Shown: positions 8,399 to 16,875, counted from the stretch's first letter. The stretch: 64,000 bases of DNA from Jatrophihabitans sp035642535 (GCA_035642535.1 DASQSE010000153.1:62001-126000), one strand, 5' to 3'. Numbers and translations: made by a program. The notes: generated by a model not told the origin, from the letters alone.

Positions 8399-9169
8399 TC
8401 AGATCCAGCTGATTCGGTCGTGCAGGTACACATAGCCCACAAAGCTGAAAGCGTCGAGCAGGAAATGCGCTATGACGAGCGGCAACACGCGACGGCTCCG
8501 CTGGAACCACCACCCGAAGATCAGCCCCATCACGGCGTTGCCCGCGAATGCGCCGTACCCCTGGTAGAGGTGGTAGCTGCCGCGCAGCAGCGCGCTGGCC
8601 GCCAGTGCCCGGGCGTCGGTCCAGCCCAGCTGCCGGAGCCGGGTGAGCAGAAAGCCCACCACGATGATCTCTTCGGACAGGCCGTTCTGGAATGCCGAGA
8701 GCAGCAGATACGGAACCCGGTACCAGACGTCGGGGAAGCTCACGACGTCAAGCGACGCATTGATGTTCAGCTCATTGGCCGCCCACACGAGGGTCAGGCC
8801 GGGGATGCCGATCAGGGCACAGAACCCGATGCCGCGCAGCGCGTCGGCGCGCTTGCTGCGCAGATCGAAGCCGATGCCGAAACCCGGGCCCGCGGGATTG
8901 CGCGACAGCAACAGGATCGCCAGCAGCGGCGGGACGATCCCGTTGAGGATGCCCAACAGGTCGTCGGCGAGGTCGAGCCACGGATAGGTCGTCTGCGTAC
9001 CGCTGACCACGATGGCGGTGGTGTTCCCGATGCCGCCCTTGACCGTGATCTCCTGCCGGATGTAGTAAAGGAGTGAGCTGAGGGCGGAGATGCCGAGCGA
9101 GACGCCCAGCACCGCAAGGACTTCCAGGCCGAGGTGCTCGCGCGGAGGCGCCTTCTCGAGTTCGGCCAC
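8399..9169 (-). CDS. CPBP family intramembrane metalloprotease (CAAX protease/bacteriocin-processing)
   Basis: 256 aa, multi-spanning (about 6-8 hydrophobic segments). The CPBP catalytic motifs appear in order: the EE pair in NGLSEEIIVVGFLLTR, the His in GSYHLYQGYGAF, and the third motif His in VIAHFLLDAFSF. Bacterial members cleave within membranes; roles range from prenyl-protein-like processing to bacteriocin self-immunity, and none can be selected here. Start is GTG at 9169. It lies downstream of the DUF4395 gene on the same strand. Confidence 0.87.
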   Translation of the reverse strand: MAELEKAPPREHLGLEVLAVLGVSLGISALSSLLYYIRQEITVKGGIGNTTAIVVSGTQTTYPWLDLADDLLGILNGIVPPLLAILLLSRNPAGPGFGIGFDLRSKRADALRGIGFCALIGIPGLTLVWAANELNINASLDVVSFPDVWYRVPYLLLSAFQNGLSEEIIVVGFLLTRLRQLGWTDARALAASALLRGSYHLYQGYGAFAGNAVMGLIFGWWFQRSRRVLPLVIAHFLLDAFSFVGYVYLHDRISWI

Positions 9170-9205
9170 CGCGTCAGTGTGCCCGACGCCTATCTGAACG
9201 TGTCC

Positions 9206-9715
9206 TTAGACGGTCCGCGGCTCGCGCAACGAGATGTTGGCGCACTCCGCGCAGATGCGATCGGGGATGACGCCGGCACGCATCAGGCCGGCGAAGATCG
9301 CGCAGCCGATGCAGAACGCGAACACCGACTCGAGCGTGGCCGCCACGACGACGAGGCCGAGTACCACCAGCGCGGCGATGTCCGCGCCGAAGCCGAAATG
9401 GAGCACCAGCGCGGTGATCGTGAACGTCGCACCCAAGCCCTGCGCGAATCGCTTCGGCGGGCCGGGCACCGGTTTCGCCTCGGCGACGCGCGGTGCGACG
9501 ACCTTCGTGGCCAGCTGTCCCAGTGGGCTGAGCCGCGGCCCGGTGAGGACGCGCGCGACAAAGCCGTAGGCGAGCGGCACGGTCAGCCATAGCCAGCTGT
9601 GCCCGCCGAGGGTCGTCAGCAGAATCGTTGTTCCCGAGATCAGCAGCACGCCGGCGGCAACCACGCGCGCGGCGACCTCGTTCACCGGGTTCGGGAAGCC
9701 GAAGATCCGGAACAC
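9206..9715 (-). CDS. DUF4395 membrane protein
   Basis: 169 aa with four hydrophobic segments and the hallmarks of DUF4395: FPNPVNEVAARVVA at the N terminus, GPRLSPLGQLATKV with KPVPGPPKRFAQG in the middle, and a CIGC pair in VFAFCIGCAIFAGLM. A further CxxC-like ICAECANI lies at the C terminus. The cysteine pair resembles thioredoxin-like redox motifs and the family often sits beside thiol-redox genes, but the function is unproven. It starts with ATG at 9715, ten bases past the end of the thioesterase-like gene, and reads in the same direction. Confidence 0.85.
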   Translation of the reverse strand: MFRIFGFPNPVNEVAARVVAAGVLLISGTTILLTTLGGHSWLWLTVPLAYGFVARVLTGPRLSPLGQLATKVVAPRVAEAKPVPGPPKRFAQGLGATFTITALVLHFGFGADIAALVVLGLVVVAATLESVFAFCIGCAIFAGLMRAGVIPDRICAECANISLREPRTV

Positions 9716-9725
9716 GTCATCGAAT

Positions 9726-10526
9726 CTACTGATCGCCGCCCAGCGGTGCGACGACGAGGGTCTGTAACCCCGCGCCCAGCACCCCGCGCACGTCGGACAA
9801 CGCTGACCGCGCCATCGCCGAGCCCCGCGCGCCGAGCTGGGTGGCCGCCTCCATCAGCAGCCACTCACCTTCGGGCGGGCGTGCCAGGTGAATGTCCAGA
9901 TCGATGTTGAGGAACGACCACCTCGACCAGTCGAGCTCGGCGGATATGCCGCTGGCCGAATCGGCGATCAACGCAACGCCGGCCAATCCCGGCGCGTCGC
10001 GCCCCGCGATGAGCGACATCGTCGGGCGCACCCATGCGGCCGCCGGACCGGGCTCGTGCATCCGGCCGCGGACGAAGCGCCACTCCAGACTGCTGCCGTA
10101 GCCGAACGAGTGGTCCAGGCCGGTCGGGAGATCGGGCACCGCGACGGCATCACCGAGCGCAGGCGCGACCGAGGCGGTGTCCGCGTCCCTGACGAACCAC
10201 ACCCGCGCCACCAGGCACGGTCGCTGCTCGGCCGCGATGGTCACCTCGACCAGCGCTGCGCGGCGGGCCACGCGCACGACTCGCGCCTGCGTCGTGATCT
10301 CGGCCACCGGGACCGGACCGACGAAGTCGGCGGCCAGCCGCAGCGCGATCAAATCGGTACGTCCTATTTCGTCACGTATTGCCCGATCGGCGACCAGTAC
10401 GGCCAGCGCGCTCGGCGGCCCGCCGTGCTGAAATCGCTCGTCCCACGGGCCCGCAGTGGCAGGCCTTGAGACGTACCTTCCGGTCAGCGAAGTCTCGTGT
10501 CTTGGAGCGAAATAAGAGTCAGCCAC
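9726..10526 (-). CDS. thioesterase-like (TesB/double hotdog) protein
   Basis: About 266 aa. The double-hotdog acyl-CoA thioesterase pattern is visible: an N-terminal half with FQHGGPPSALAVLVADRA and a long strand ADFVGPVPVAEITTQARVVR, and a C-terminal half with SFLNIDLDIHLARPPEGEWL. Family members hydrolyse or bind acyl-CoAs. It follows fumarylacetoacetase in the same direction, so it may serve aromatic/acyl degradation, though this is context only. The start is uncertain: GTG 10526 is preferred because the GTG at 10547 adds only VQLLLTL and falls inside an inverted repeat. Confidence 0.78.
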   Translation of the reverse strand: MADSYFAPRHETSLTGRYVSRPATAGPWDERFQHGGPPSALAVLVADRAIRDEIGRTDLIALRLAADFVGPVPVAEITTQARVVRVARRAALVEVTIAAEQRPCLVARVWFVRDADTASVAPALGDAVAVPDLPTGLDHSFGYGSSLEWRFVRGRMHEPGPAAAWVRPTMSLIAGRDAPGLAGVALIADSASGISAELDWSRWSFLNIDLDIHLARPPEGEWLLMEAATQLGARGSAMARSALSDVRGVLGAGLQTLVVAPLGGDQ

Positions 10527-10542
10527 GAGCGTCAAAAGTAGT

Positions 10543-10580
10543 TGCACCGATCATGAAATCGATGCCTTACACTCGGTGCA
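10543..10580. promoter_or_regulatory. inverted repeat between fahA and the thioesterase gene
   Basis: TGCACCGA (10543-10550) and TCGGTGCA (10573-10580) are perfect 8-base inverted arms whose centres lie 30 bases apart, about three helical turns. They sit in the 82-base gap upstream of the thioesterase gene. The spacing suits a dimeric regulator or loop-forming operator better than an intrinsic terminator, and no T-run follows. Confidence 0.4.
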
Positions 10581-10629
10581 GAAGGGGCGTGCGGCACATC
10601 CCTCCCGTGCCGCCGCTCCTTCCTTTCCT

Positions 10630-11688
10630 TTAATTCAGCTGCGCGGGCGCGATACGTCCAGTCACTTCTGCGAGTGAAACTTCGCCGGCGTGCGCGGTGA
10701 TCGTCACGTTGTCGTCGTCTGCCAGCCAGGCACGGGTGGTGCCGTCGTCGAGAGTGATCGGCTCGGTGCCGTTCCAGCTGAGTTCGAGCAGGCAGCCGCG
10801 CTGCCCAGGTTCGGGGCCGCTGATCGTCCCGGACGCGAACACGTCGCCGGTGCGCACCGACGCGCCGTTCGAAGTGAGGTGCGACAGCATCTGCGCGTAC
10901 GTCCAGTACATGTCGGCGAAGCGTGGCCGGCTCACGACGGTGGCGTTGATCCGCACTTCGAGGTCGATGTCGAGACCGAACCCGTCCAGCCGGTGATCGG
11001 CAAGCGCGGCGAGCGGCGTGACCCAGGAGCCGATCGAGGTGCCGAATGACTTGCCGAGAAACGGACCGAGCGGCGCCGCTTCGAATGCCTGGATGTCGCG
11101 CGCCGACCAATCGTTGAGCAGGCACGCACCGAACACGTGCCGATCCGCGTCCTCGACGGCAATGCGGGTGCCCGGCACGCCGACCACGAACGCCAGCTCC
11201 GCCTCGAAGTCGAGCCGCCTGCTCGGCGCGAACTCGCCCGGCGCGAGCACGCCCGCCGGACGTGCGATCGGCGTGCCGGACACGACGATCGAGCCGGCGC
11301 GGCCGTGGTAGCCGATCGGGATGTGCTTCCAGTTCGGGGTCAGCGGCTCGCCGCCGGGCCGGAAGATCCGTCCCGCATTCGTCGCGTGATGCTCGCTCGC
11401 GTAGAAGTCGACGTAGTCGGCGACGGTAAACGCGAGCACCGGCGCTGCCTCGGCAAGCGGGACGAGCGGGCGCGTTCCCGATTCGAGAACGGCGGCGGCG
11501 TCCGCACGCACCCGTGCCCACGTCTCCGGTCCGGCGGCGAGGAACGCGTCGAGGGTGCCGTCCGCGAACAGCGCCGCATCGACGAGCGCAAGATCCAGCA
11601 CCGCGTCGCCGTACCGGAGCGCGGCGAAGCGCCGTCCGTCCGCATCGACGACCGATCCGTACGGCAGGTTCTCCAGTCCGTAGCTCAT
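10630..11688 (-). CDS. fahA: fumarylacetoacetase
   Basis: Last step of tyrosine/homogentisate degradation: hydrolysis of fumarylacetoacetate to fumarate and acetoacetate. The active-site segment DFYASEHHATNAGRIF with the catalytic His, then PNWKHIPIGYHGRAGSI and VVSGTPIARP, are nearly family-invariant; the metal site glutamates appear in DFEAELAFVVG. At 352 aa it is shorter than the roughly 400-420 aa of most FAHs; the N-terminal SH3-like domain is reduced. Its ATG overlaps the stop of hmgA (ATGA), so the two enzymes of consecutive steps are translationally coupled. Confidence 0.93.
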   Translation of the reverse strand: MSYGLENLPYGSVVDADGRRFAALRYGDAVLDLALVDAALFADGTLDAFLAAGPETWARVRADAAAVLESGTRPLVPLAEAAPVLAFTVADYVDFYASEHHATNAGRIFRPGGEPLTPNWKHIPIGYHGRAGSIVVSGTPIARPAGVLAPGEFAPSRRLDFEAELAFVVGVPGTRIAVEDADRHVFGACLLNDWSARDIQAFEAAPLGPFLGKSFGTSIGSWVTPLAALADHRLDGFGLDIDLEVRINATVVSRPRFADMYWTYAQMLSHLTSNGASVRTGDVFASGTISGPEPGQRGCLLELSWNGTEPITLDDGTTRAWLADDDNVTITAHAGEVSLAEVTGRIAPAQLN

Positions 11689-12896
11689 GCCGGGCCGCGG
11701 CCCGACTCTGAGTTAGACCAGGACCACGCGTACTTCCCGTCGTCGGCGGCCCGCCCGCCCTCGCCGAGACGCAGCGGGCGGAACGTGTCGACCATGACCG
11801 CGAGCTCGTCGAAGAACTCCACGCCGATCGACCGCTCGTACGCGCCTGGCTGCGGCCCATGCGAGTGACCGCCGGGATGCAGCGAGATCGAGCCCTGTCC
11901 GATCCCGGAGCCCTTGCGGGCCTCGTAGTTGCCGCCGCAGTAGAACATGACCTCGTCCGAGTCGACGTTCGAGTGGTAGTACGGGACCGGGATCGACAGC
12001 GGGTGGTAGTCGACCTTGCGCGGGACGAAGTTGCAGATGACGAAGTTGTTGCCCTCGAAGACCTGGTGCACCGGCGGCGGTTGGTGCACCTTGCCGGTGA
12101 TCGGCATGTAGTCGTCGACGTTGAACGTGTACGGATACAGACAGCCGTCCCAGCCGACGACGTCGAACGGGTGATGCGGGCTCACGTGGATCGAGCCGGT
12201 GAGCCCGGTAGGGCCGGTGCCGCGATGCTTCAGAAAGATCTCGACATCGCGACCTTCGACAAGCGGTGGCTCGGACGGGCCGTGCAGATCGCGCTCGCAG
12301 TACGGCGCGTGTTCGAGCAGTTGACCGAACTTCGACAGATAGCGGCGAACCGGCGTGATGTGCGAATTCGCCTCGATGCAGTAGGCCCGGACACCGTCCG
12401 CACCGGGCAGCCACCGGTGCGTCGTCGCGCGCGGCAGCAGGGCGTAGTCGCCCTGGCGTGCGTCGAGCGTGCCGAACACGGTTTCGACCATCGCCGAGCC
12501 GGATTCGATGTACACGCACTCGTCGCCGACCGCGTTCCGGTACAGCGGGGAGGTCTGCCCGGCCCACACGTACGAGATGCGGACGTCGTCGTTGCCGAGG
12601 ACGAGCCGGCGCCCGGTGACGACGTCGGTCGACTCGACGTCGGCTTCCTTGAAAAGTTCGTGGAGTTTCAGGTGCCGGGGGAGCAGCGGCTCGTTCGGCA
12701 TCGTCGCCTGGTCGGGCAGGCTCCAGTCGCGCGCGTCGACGAGCGCGGACGGGATCTCGCGGTGATAGAGCAACGACGAGTCGGAGGAGAAGCCCTCCTC
12801 GCCCATCAGCTCCTCGTAGAGCAGGTGGCCGTCCTCGTCGCGGAGCTGGGTGTGTCGCTTCGGCGGAACGCTGCCCCGCCTCTGGTAGTACGCCAT
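11685..12896 (-). CDS. hmgA: homogentisate 1,2-dioxygenase
   Basis: Non-haem iron ring-cleaving enzyme converting homogentisate to maleylacetoacetate. From ATG 12896 it reads MAYYQRRGSVPPKRHTQLRD, the typical short actinobacterial start. Iron ligands of the cupin core appear as HSNVDSDEVMFYCGGNYE (His, Glu) followed by LHPGGHSHGP. Length is 403 aa. It is upstream of and overlapping fahA; no maleylacetoacetate isomerase is next to them, so that step must be encoded elsewhere or bypassed. A frame extension to 12914 would add six residues without a better ribosome site. Confidence 0.94.
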   Translation of the reverse strand: MAYYQRRGSVPPKRHTQLRDEDGHLLYEELMGEEGFSSDSSLLYHREIPSALVDARDWSLPDQATMPNEPLLPRHLKLHELFKEADVESTDVVTGRRLVLGNDDVRISYVWAGQTSPLYRNAVGDECVYIESGSAMVETVFGTLDARQGDYALLPRATTHRWLPGADGVRAYCIEANSHITPVRRYLSKFGQLLEHAPYCERDLHGPSEPPLVEGRDVEIFLKHRGTGPTGLTGSIHVSPHHPFDVVGWDGCLYPYTFNVDDYMPITGKVHQPPPVHQVFEGNNFVICNFVPRKVDYHPLSIPVPYYHSNVDSDEVMFYCGGNYEARKGSGIGQGSISLHPGGHSHGPQPGAYERSIGVEFFDELAVMVDTFRPLRLGEGGRAADDGKYAWSWSNSESGRGPA

Positions 12897-12951
12897 GCCC
12901 CGATCATCGCGCACTGCGCTGCCCGCGCGTAGCTTCGCCCGGCGCAGCGAT

Positions 12952-13767
12952 TCAGCAGGGACCCGGACGCAGGAAGGTGACGGGCCGGCCCGCAGGCGTG
13001 CGTGGGTAGCGGGCGGCCCATGCGTCGAGTTGGTCGTCGGTGCGCGTCGGCGCGTGGTGCGCGAGGACGAGTCTGCCGACGCTCGCCCGGTCCGCCAACT
13101 GCATGACGGTCTCGACGGTCGCGTGCCCGTAAGCGACGGCGATCACTTGCTCGGCCTCGGTGTATTGGCCGTCGTGGATCAGCAGATCGGCGTCGCGGAC
13201 GAACGCTTCGAACGCGGCGACGTCGGCCGCGTCGGACTCGGCGTGCAGCGCGTGGTCGGGGGCATAGACCAGCACCACGCCGTCCAGTTCGACCTTGATC
13301 GCATATGCCGTTCCGCCCTTGTGCGGGATCGCCGCCGTCGACACGATGTCGTCCACGCGACCGGGCAGCAGCGGCGCGAAGCGCCATTCCCCGAGCAGGC
13401 CGTCCGGGCCGATCGGGAAGTGCGGTGGCGACATCGCACGCGCCAGCAACCGCTCGCCGTCGGTGCGCGCATCGGCCACTGGAACGTGCAGCCGCACGCG
13501 TGCGTCCGGGCGATCGACGGCCGAGGAAAACGGCAGCCCCTGCACGTGGTCCCAATGCAGGTGGCTGAGCACGATGTCGCCGCGGTAGGGCGCTCCGCCC
13601 GTCAACCCAGGCAGCTCGCGCAGCCCGGTGCCGGCGTCGAGGACCAACCGCGGCGACTCGTCACCGTCGCCGTAAACCGCCAGACAGCTGGTGTGCCCGC
13701 CGTATCGGACGAAGTCGGCGCCCGGCGCGGGCGTCGACCCTCGCACACCCAGCGCGACGAGTCTCAT
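12952..13767 (-). CDS. MBL-fold metallo-hydrolase
   Basis: 271 aa. Opens MRLVALGVRGSTPAPG, and carries the metallo-beta-lactamase signature HLHWDH (LSHLHWDHVQGLPF), a later Asp in LLIHDGQYTEAE, and the terminal His in VLAHHAPTRTDD. The GxRGSTP start is typical of the subgroup related to PhnP/ribonuclease Z-like and cAMP phosphodiesterase-like hydrolases. The substrate is unknown. It reads toward hmgA with 55 bases between. Confidence 0.86.
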   Translation of the reverse strand: MRLVALGVRGSTPAPGADFVRYGGHTSCLAVYGDGDESPRLVLDAGTGLRELPGLTGGAPYRGDIVLSHLHWDHVQGLPFSSAVDRPDARVRLHVPVADARTDGERLLARAMSPPHFPIGPDGLLGEWRFAPLLPGRVDDIVSTAAIPHKGGTAYAIKVELDGVVLVYAPDHALHAESDAADVAAFEAFVRDADLLIHDGQYTEAEQVIAVAYGHATVETVMQLADRASVGRLVLAHHAPTRTDDQLDAWAARYPRTPAGRPVTFLRPGPC

Positions 13768-13800
13768 ATGGCGGCCACGGCGACGTGCGGATCCTTCTGC

Positions 13801-14382
13801 TCAGCTGGTGAACTCGTGCAGATCGTCGCAGAAGTCGCGCCCAGCGGTGTCGTTGCGGCCCGTCGAGCCCTTCACCAGGCCCAGGTCGGCGACCACCACG
13901 TCGTCGTCGGGATCGCTGGGCGTGCCGTTGGTGTCGATCAGCAGCTCGACCCTGATCTGGCCGGGCTCGCGCAGTAGCGCCGTGCCGTCGGGCCCGTACC
14001 ACACCTGGTTGCCGGTCGACAGCGAGATGAGGGTGATCGTGCCGTCGCCGTTGTCGGTGATGGTCTGGTCTTTGGAGACCGTGTCGAACACCGAGGTGAA
14101 TGCCTTGTCCGTCGCCAGATTGGTGTACGAGATGGTGCCGCGGTCCGTCTCGACGAAGTAGGGGTACGGGTGGTTCGGGCCGCGCAGGTTGGCGAGCACC
14201 GTGCCCGTGACGTCGATGTCGAGTCGCACGGTGAGATCACCACAGAAATCCTCCATCACCGTGCTTTCGGTGTCGTGGAAGTTCTCGTGGATGATCGGCG
14301 CTGCCTGCGCAGTGGCCGTGCCCATACCGAGCAGCAACGTCGCCGCCCCGGCCGTCGTAACGATCCGTCGTGTGAGTGTCAT
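13801..14382 (-). CDS. secreted hypothetical protein
   Basis: 193 aa. An N-terminal signal peptide is clear (MTLTRRIVTTAGAATLLLGM, Ala-rich h-region, probable cleavage after AQAA). The mature part is beta-rich with two widely separated Cys residues (DFCGDLTVRLDI near the start, GRDFCDDLHEFTS at the end) that could form a disulfide between repeated DFC-D-L motifs. I cannot assign a family with confidence; similar small exported proteins are common and uncharacterised in actinobacteria. It sits downstream of the cyclic-nucleotide-binding protein gene on the same strand, 30 bases away. Confidence 0.8.
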   Translation of the reverse strand: MTLTRRIVTTAGAATLLLGMGTATAQAAPIIHENFHDTESTVMEDFCGDLTVRLDIDVTGTVLANLRGPNHPYPYFVETDRGTISYTNLATDKAFTSVFDTVSKDQTITDNGDGTITLISLSTGNQVWYGPDGTALLREPGQIRVELLIDTNGTPSDPDDDVVVADLGLVKGSTGRNDTAGRDFCDDLHEFTS

Positions 14383-14412
14383 CGCAGCATCCCCGTTTCT
14401 CCAGCAGTTGCC

Positions 14413-15417
14413 TTATGAGCTCGCGAGCTCACGTCGGTGTCCCTTCGCCAACTCGACGAGGGCGGCCCGATCCACCGCGTCGGCCGGAGCCTCGGCGACC
14501 CGCAGCGGCGTCCGCGCGATGAGAGTCGCGGTGCGCGGCGAGTTCTCGAGGATCGCCCGCTCGCCGACGACGGCCCCCGGACCGAGGTCGCCCAGACTCG
14601 CGCCGTCGACCTGCACGTCCAGGACGCCGTCCAGAACGAGGAACAGCGCGGCGCCGGGGCTGCCCTGCCCGGCCAGCACCTCGCCGGCCGCGAGCGTGCG
14701 GATCTTCGGCTTCTGTGCGCCGTGCATGAGCAGCGTCGACAACTCCCGCTCCAGCGCGGACTCGGCCTGCGCCACGACGACCGGCGAATCCTCCGCGCCC
14801 CAGGGCGTCGCGGCCCATGACAGCTGGCCGAGCCAGTTCCGCCAGTCGGCGACGCCCGCCTTCAGTGCGAGGTCGCCGGCATGGTCGTACACCCAGTGCC
14901 GCGGGAACGGGCTTGCGCCGAGCAGTTCGTGGACGGACCGCCCGTCTGCATAGACGGTGAGCCGCAGCGTCGACCACACCAGTGGCGCCTGCAGGCGTAC
15001 GTACGGCGCTTTGTTGATCGCGCGCGGCAGCGGCAGCGCGGTGCGTCCGCCGACCGTCTGCGTGTAGCTCACCAGCCCGTCGCCGAGCTGCGGCTCGTAC
15101 GTCAGATCAGGCATCGGCACGGCCGCGAACGTCGCGTCCAGCGGCCCGACCCGGACCGTCGTGTTGCCCATGACCACCCCACCGTCGCGGCCATGAGCAA
15201 CCACCCGGTCGCCGTCGAACTCGGCCCAGACACGCAACACGTTCGCGAACCGGAACGCGTCCACGTCGCGCAGCGCATTGAGCTCGTCCGCCGTGATGTG
15301 CGCCGGCGGCGGTGCGTCGTAATGGCTCACCCCCGAGGAGAAGCTCAGCCTCATCGGACCCGTCACAGCCTCGGACGGAATCCACGAAATGGACGTCACA
15401 TTCGACTCGACTCGCAT
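14413..15417 (-). CDS. cyclic-nucleotide-binding domain protein with unknown N-terminal domain
   Basis: 334 aa from ATG 15417. The last 110 residues are a CAP-type cNMP-binding beta-roll: KIRTLAAGEVLAGQG, LFLVLDGVLDVQVDG, and the phosphate-binding cassette GAVVGERAILENSPRTATL with the conserved Glu and Arg. There is no helix-turn-helix, so it is not a CRP transcription factor. The first 220 residues start MRVESNVTSISWIPSEAV, a pattern I associate with a family of actinobacterial CNB proteins of unknown function. It is divergent from the response-regulator/adenylate-cyclase gene, so it is a plausible cAMP receiver for that enzyme (inference). Confidence 0.85.
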   Translation of the reverse strand: MRVESNVTSISWIPSEAVTGPMRLSFSSGVSHYDAPPPAHITADELNALRDVDAFRFANVLRVWAEFDGDRVVAHGRDGGVVMGNTTVRVGPLDATFAAVPMPDLTYEPQLGDGLVSYTQTVGGRTALPLPRAINKAPYVRLQAPLVWSTLRLTVYADGRSVHELLGASPFPRHWVYDHAGDLALKAGVADWRNWLGQLSWAATPWGAEDSPVVVAQAESALERELSTLLMHGAQKPKIRTLAAGEVLAGQGSPGAALFLVLDGVLDVQVDGASLGDLGPGAVVGERAILENSPRTATLIARTPLRVAEAPADAVDRAALVELAKGHRRELASS

Positions 15418-15475
15418 GCCGAGGACGCTAGGCAGCGCGGCCGTGACCGGCGAGGGAGGCATCCTGTCGAGCGGG

Positions 15476-15491
15476 GGGATGCCAGCATCCC
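15476..15491. promoter_or_regulatory. palindrome in divergent cyclase/CNB promoter region
   Basis: GGGATGC-CA-GCATCCC is a perfect 7-2-7 palindrome inside the 123-base gap between two divergent genes; an extra half-site GGCATCC lies at 15458-15464. It does not match the CRP consensus TGTGA-N6-TCACA. It could be an operator for a dimeric regulator controlling both genes. Confidence 0.45.
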
Positions 15492-15540
15492 GTGCCAGGG
15501 GGGACTTCCCACCTTGCCGTAGACGCGCGTGACCCCCGTA

Positions 15541-16875
15541 ATGGTGCACATGGTTGACGTCGCAGCGATCAGTGTGCTGCTCGCGGATGACAACCTGATC
15601 GTGCGCGAGGGTGTGCGCGCACTGCTCGACCGCGACCCGAGCGTGGCTGTCGTCGGCGTGGCGGGCGATTACGACGAGCTGATCGAACAGGCCGTGCGCC
15701 TGACGCCGCAGGTGCTGGTCACCGACATCCGGATGCCGCCGACATTCCAGGACGAGGGGATCAAAGCCGCCAGCGAGGTGCGCAAGCGGCTGCCGGGTAC
15801 CGGCGTCGTCGTGCTGAGCCAGTACGACAGCCCGGAGTACGCCATTGGTCTGCTCTCGTCCGGTGCGGCCGGCTATGCCTACCTGCTCAAGGACCGCGTC
15901 GGCGATTCCGGCCGGCTCGCCCGTGCGATCCGCGAGGTCGCCACCGGCGGCTCGATGCTCGATCCCGAGATCGTCCAGGCGCTGGTCTCACCCGCGCAGG
16001 CGGAGGGCGTGCTCAGCGCTGACCAGGAGGACCTGCTGCAACAGGTCGCGCAGGGCCGGCCGGTGAAGGCGATCGCGGCGACGCTCGACTGCCCGGCCGA
16101 GGCGGTCAACGATCGCATCGAGGCGCTGTTCCTCGCGCTCGCGCGCGGCGCGTCCGCGGGTCAGGCGGAGGCGCTGCGCCAACTGCGCACGCTGCACGCG
16201 GCCATCCTCGAGCGGGAGGAGCAGGGCCAGACGCTGTCCCGGCTGCTGCCTGGCGGGCTCGCGGAGAAGCTGCGCACCGACCGATCCGCCGTGGAACGCA
16301 CCGAGCGGCTGACCGTAACGGTGCTGATGTCCGACGTGCGCGGCTATTCAGGTATCGCCGAGAGCGCCGACCCGGCGATCCTCGCCGGGCAGTTGAACGC
16401 GCATCGGCAGCAGATGAATGCTGCAATCCTGTGCGAGGGGGGAACAGTGATGCAGTACGTCGGGGACGCGGTGATGGCGGTCTTCGGCGCGCCCGATCCG
16501 TACCCCGACCACGCCGCCTGCGCCGTCCGCGCGGCGGTGGCGATGCACGGCAGGCAGCGCGATCTCGATGCCGAGTGGGCAGCGATCGGGCTGACGCCGT
16601 TCGGGCTCGGCATCGGCCTGTCGACGGGCGAGGTCGCAGCGGCGCTGCTCGGGAGCACGGAGCGGCTCGAATACACACTCGTCGGCGACACCGTCAACCT
16701 CGCACAGCGCCTGCAGGATCTCGCCCGCCCGGCGGGCAACACGGTCGCGAGCGAGGCGACCGTGCGGGACGCAGGCGACGAATGGCAGTGGGATGCGCTC
16801 GGCGCACGAGAGGTCAAAGGACGGGCCACGCCCGTGCCGGCGTACCGGCTTGTGAACACAGGGGAGCACACATGA
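15541..16875 (+). CDS. response regulator fused to class III adenylate/guanylate cyclase
   Basis: 444 aa. Residues 10-130 are a NarL-type receiver: ADDN acidic pair, phospho-acceptor Asp62 in VTDIRMPP, VVVLSQYDS and Lys in YLLKDRV. Residues about 158-205 align with a LuxR helix-turn-helix but have lost key positions (LSADQEDLLQQVAQGRPVKA versus LTPREMDVLDQVAQGRSNAG in the paralog at 25272). Residues 255-440 are a class III cyclase: metal Asp in MSDVRGYSG, second metal Asp in QYVGDAVMAVFGAP, and transition-state Asn/Arg in GDTVNLAQRL. The usual adenine-specifying Lys is Gln. Start is uncertain between GTG 15529, ATG 15541 and ATG 15550. ATGA overlap couples it to the ABC ATPase. Confidence 0.92.
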   Translation: MVHMVDVAAISVLLADDNLIVREGVRALLDRDPSVAVVGVAGDYDELIEQAVRLTPQVLVTDIRMPPTFQDEGIKAASEVRKRLPGTGVVVLSQYDSPEYAIGLLSSGAAGYAYLLKDRVGDSGRLARAIREVATGGSMLDPEIVQALVSPAQAEGVLSADQEDLLQQVAQGRPVKAIAATLDCPAEAVNDRIEALFLALARGASAGQAEALRQLRTLHAAILEREEQGQTLSRLLPGGLAEKLRTDRSAVERTERLTVTVLMSDVRGYSGIAESADPAILAGQLNAHRQQMNAAILCEGGTVMQYVGDAVMAVFGAPDPYPDHAACAVRAAVAMHGRQRDLDAEWAAIGLTPFGLGIGLSTGEVAAALLGSTERLEYTLVGDTVNLAQRLQDLARPAGNTVASEATVRDAGDEWQWDALGAREVKGRATPVPAYRLVNTGEHT

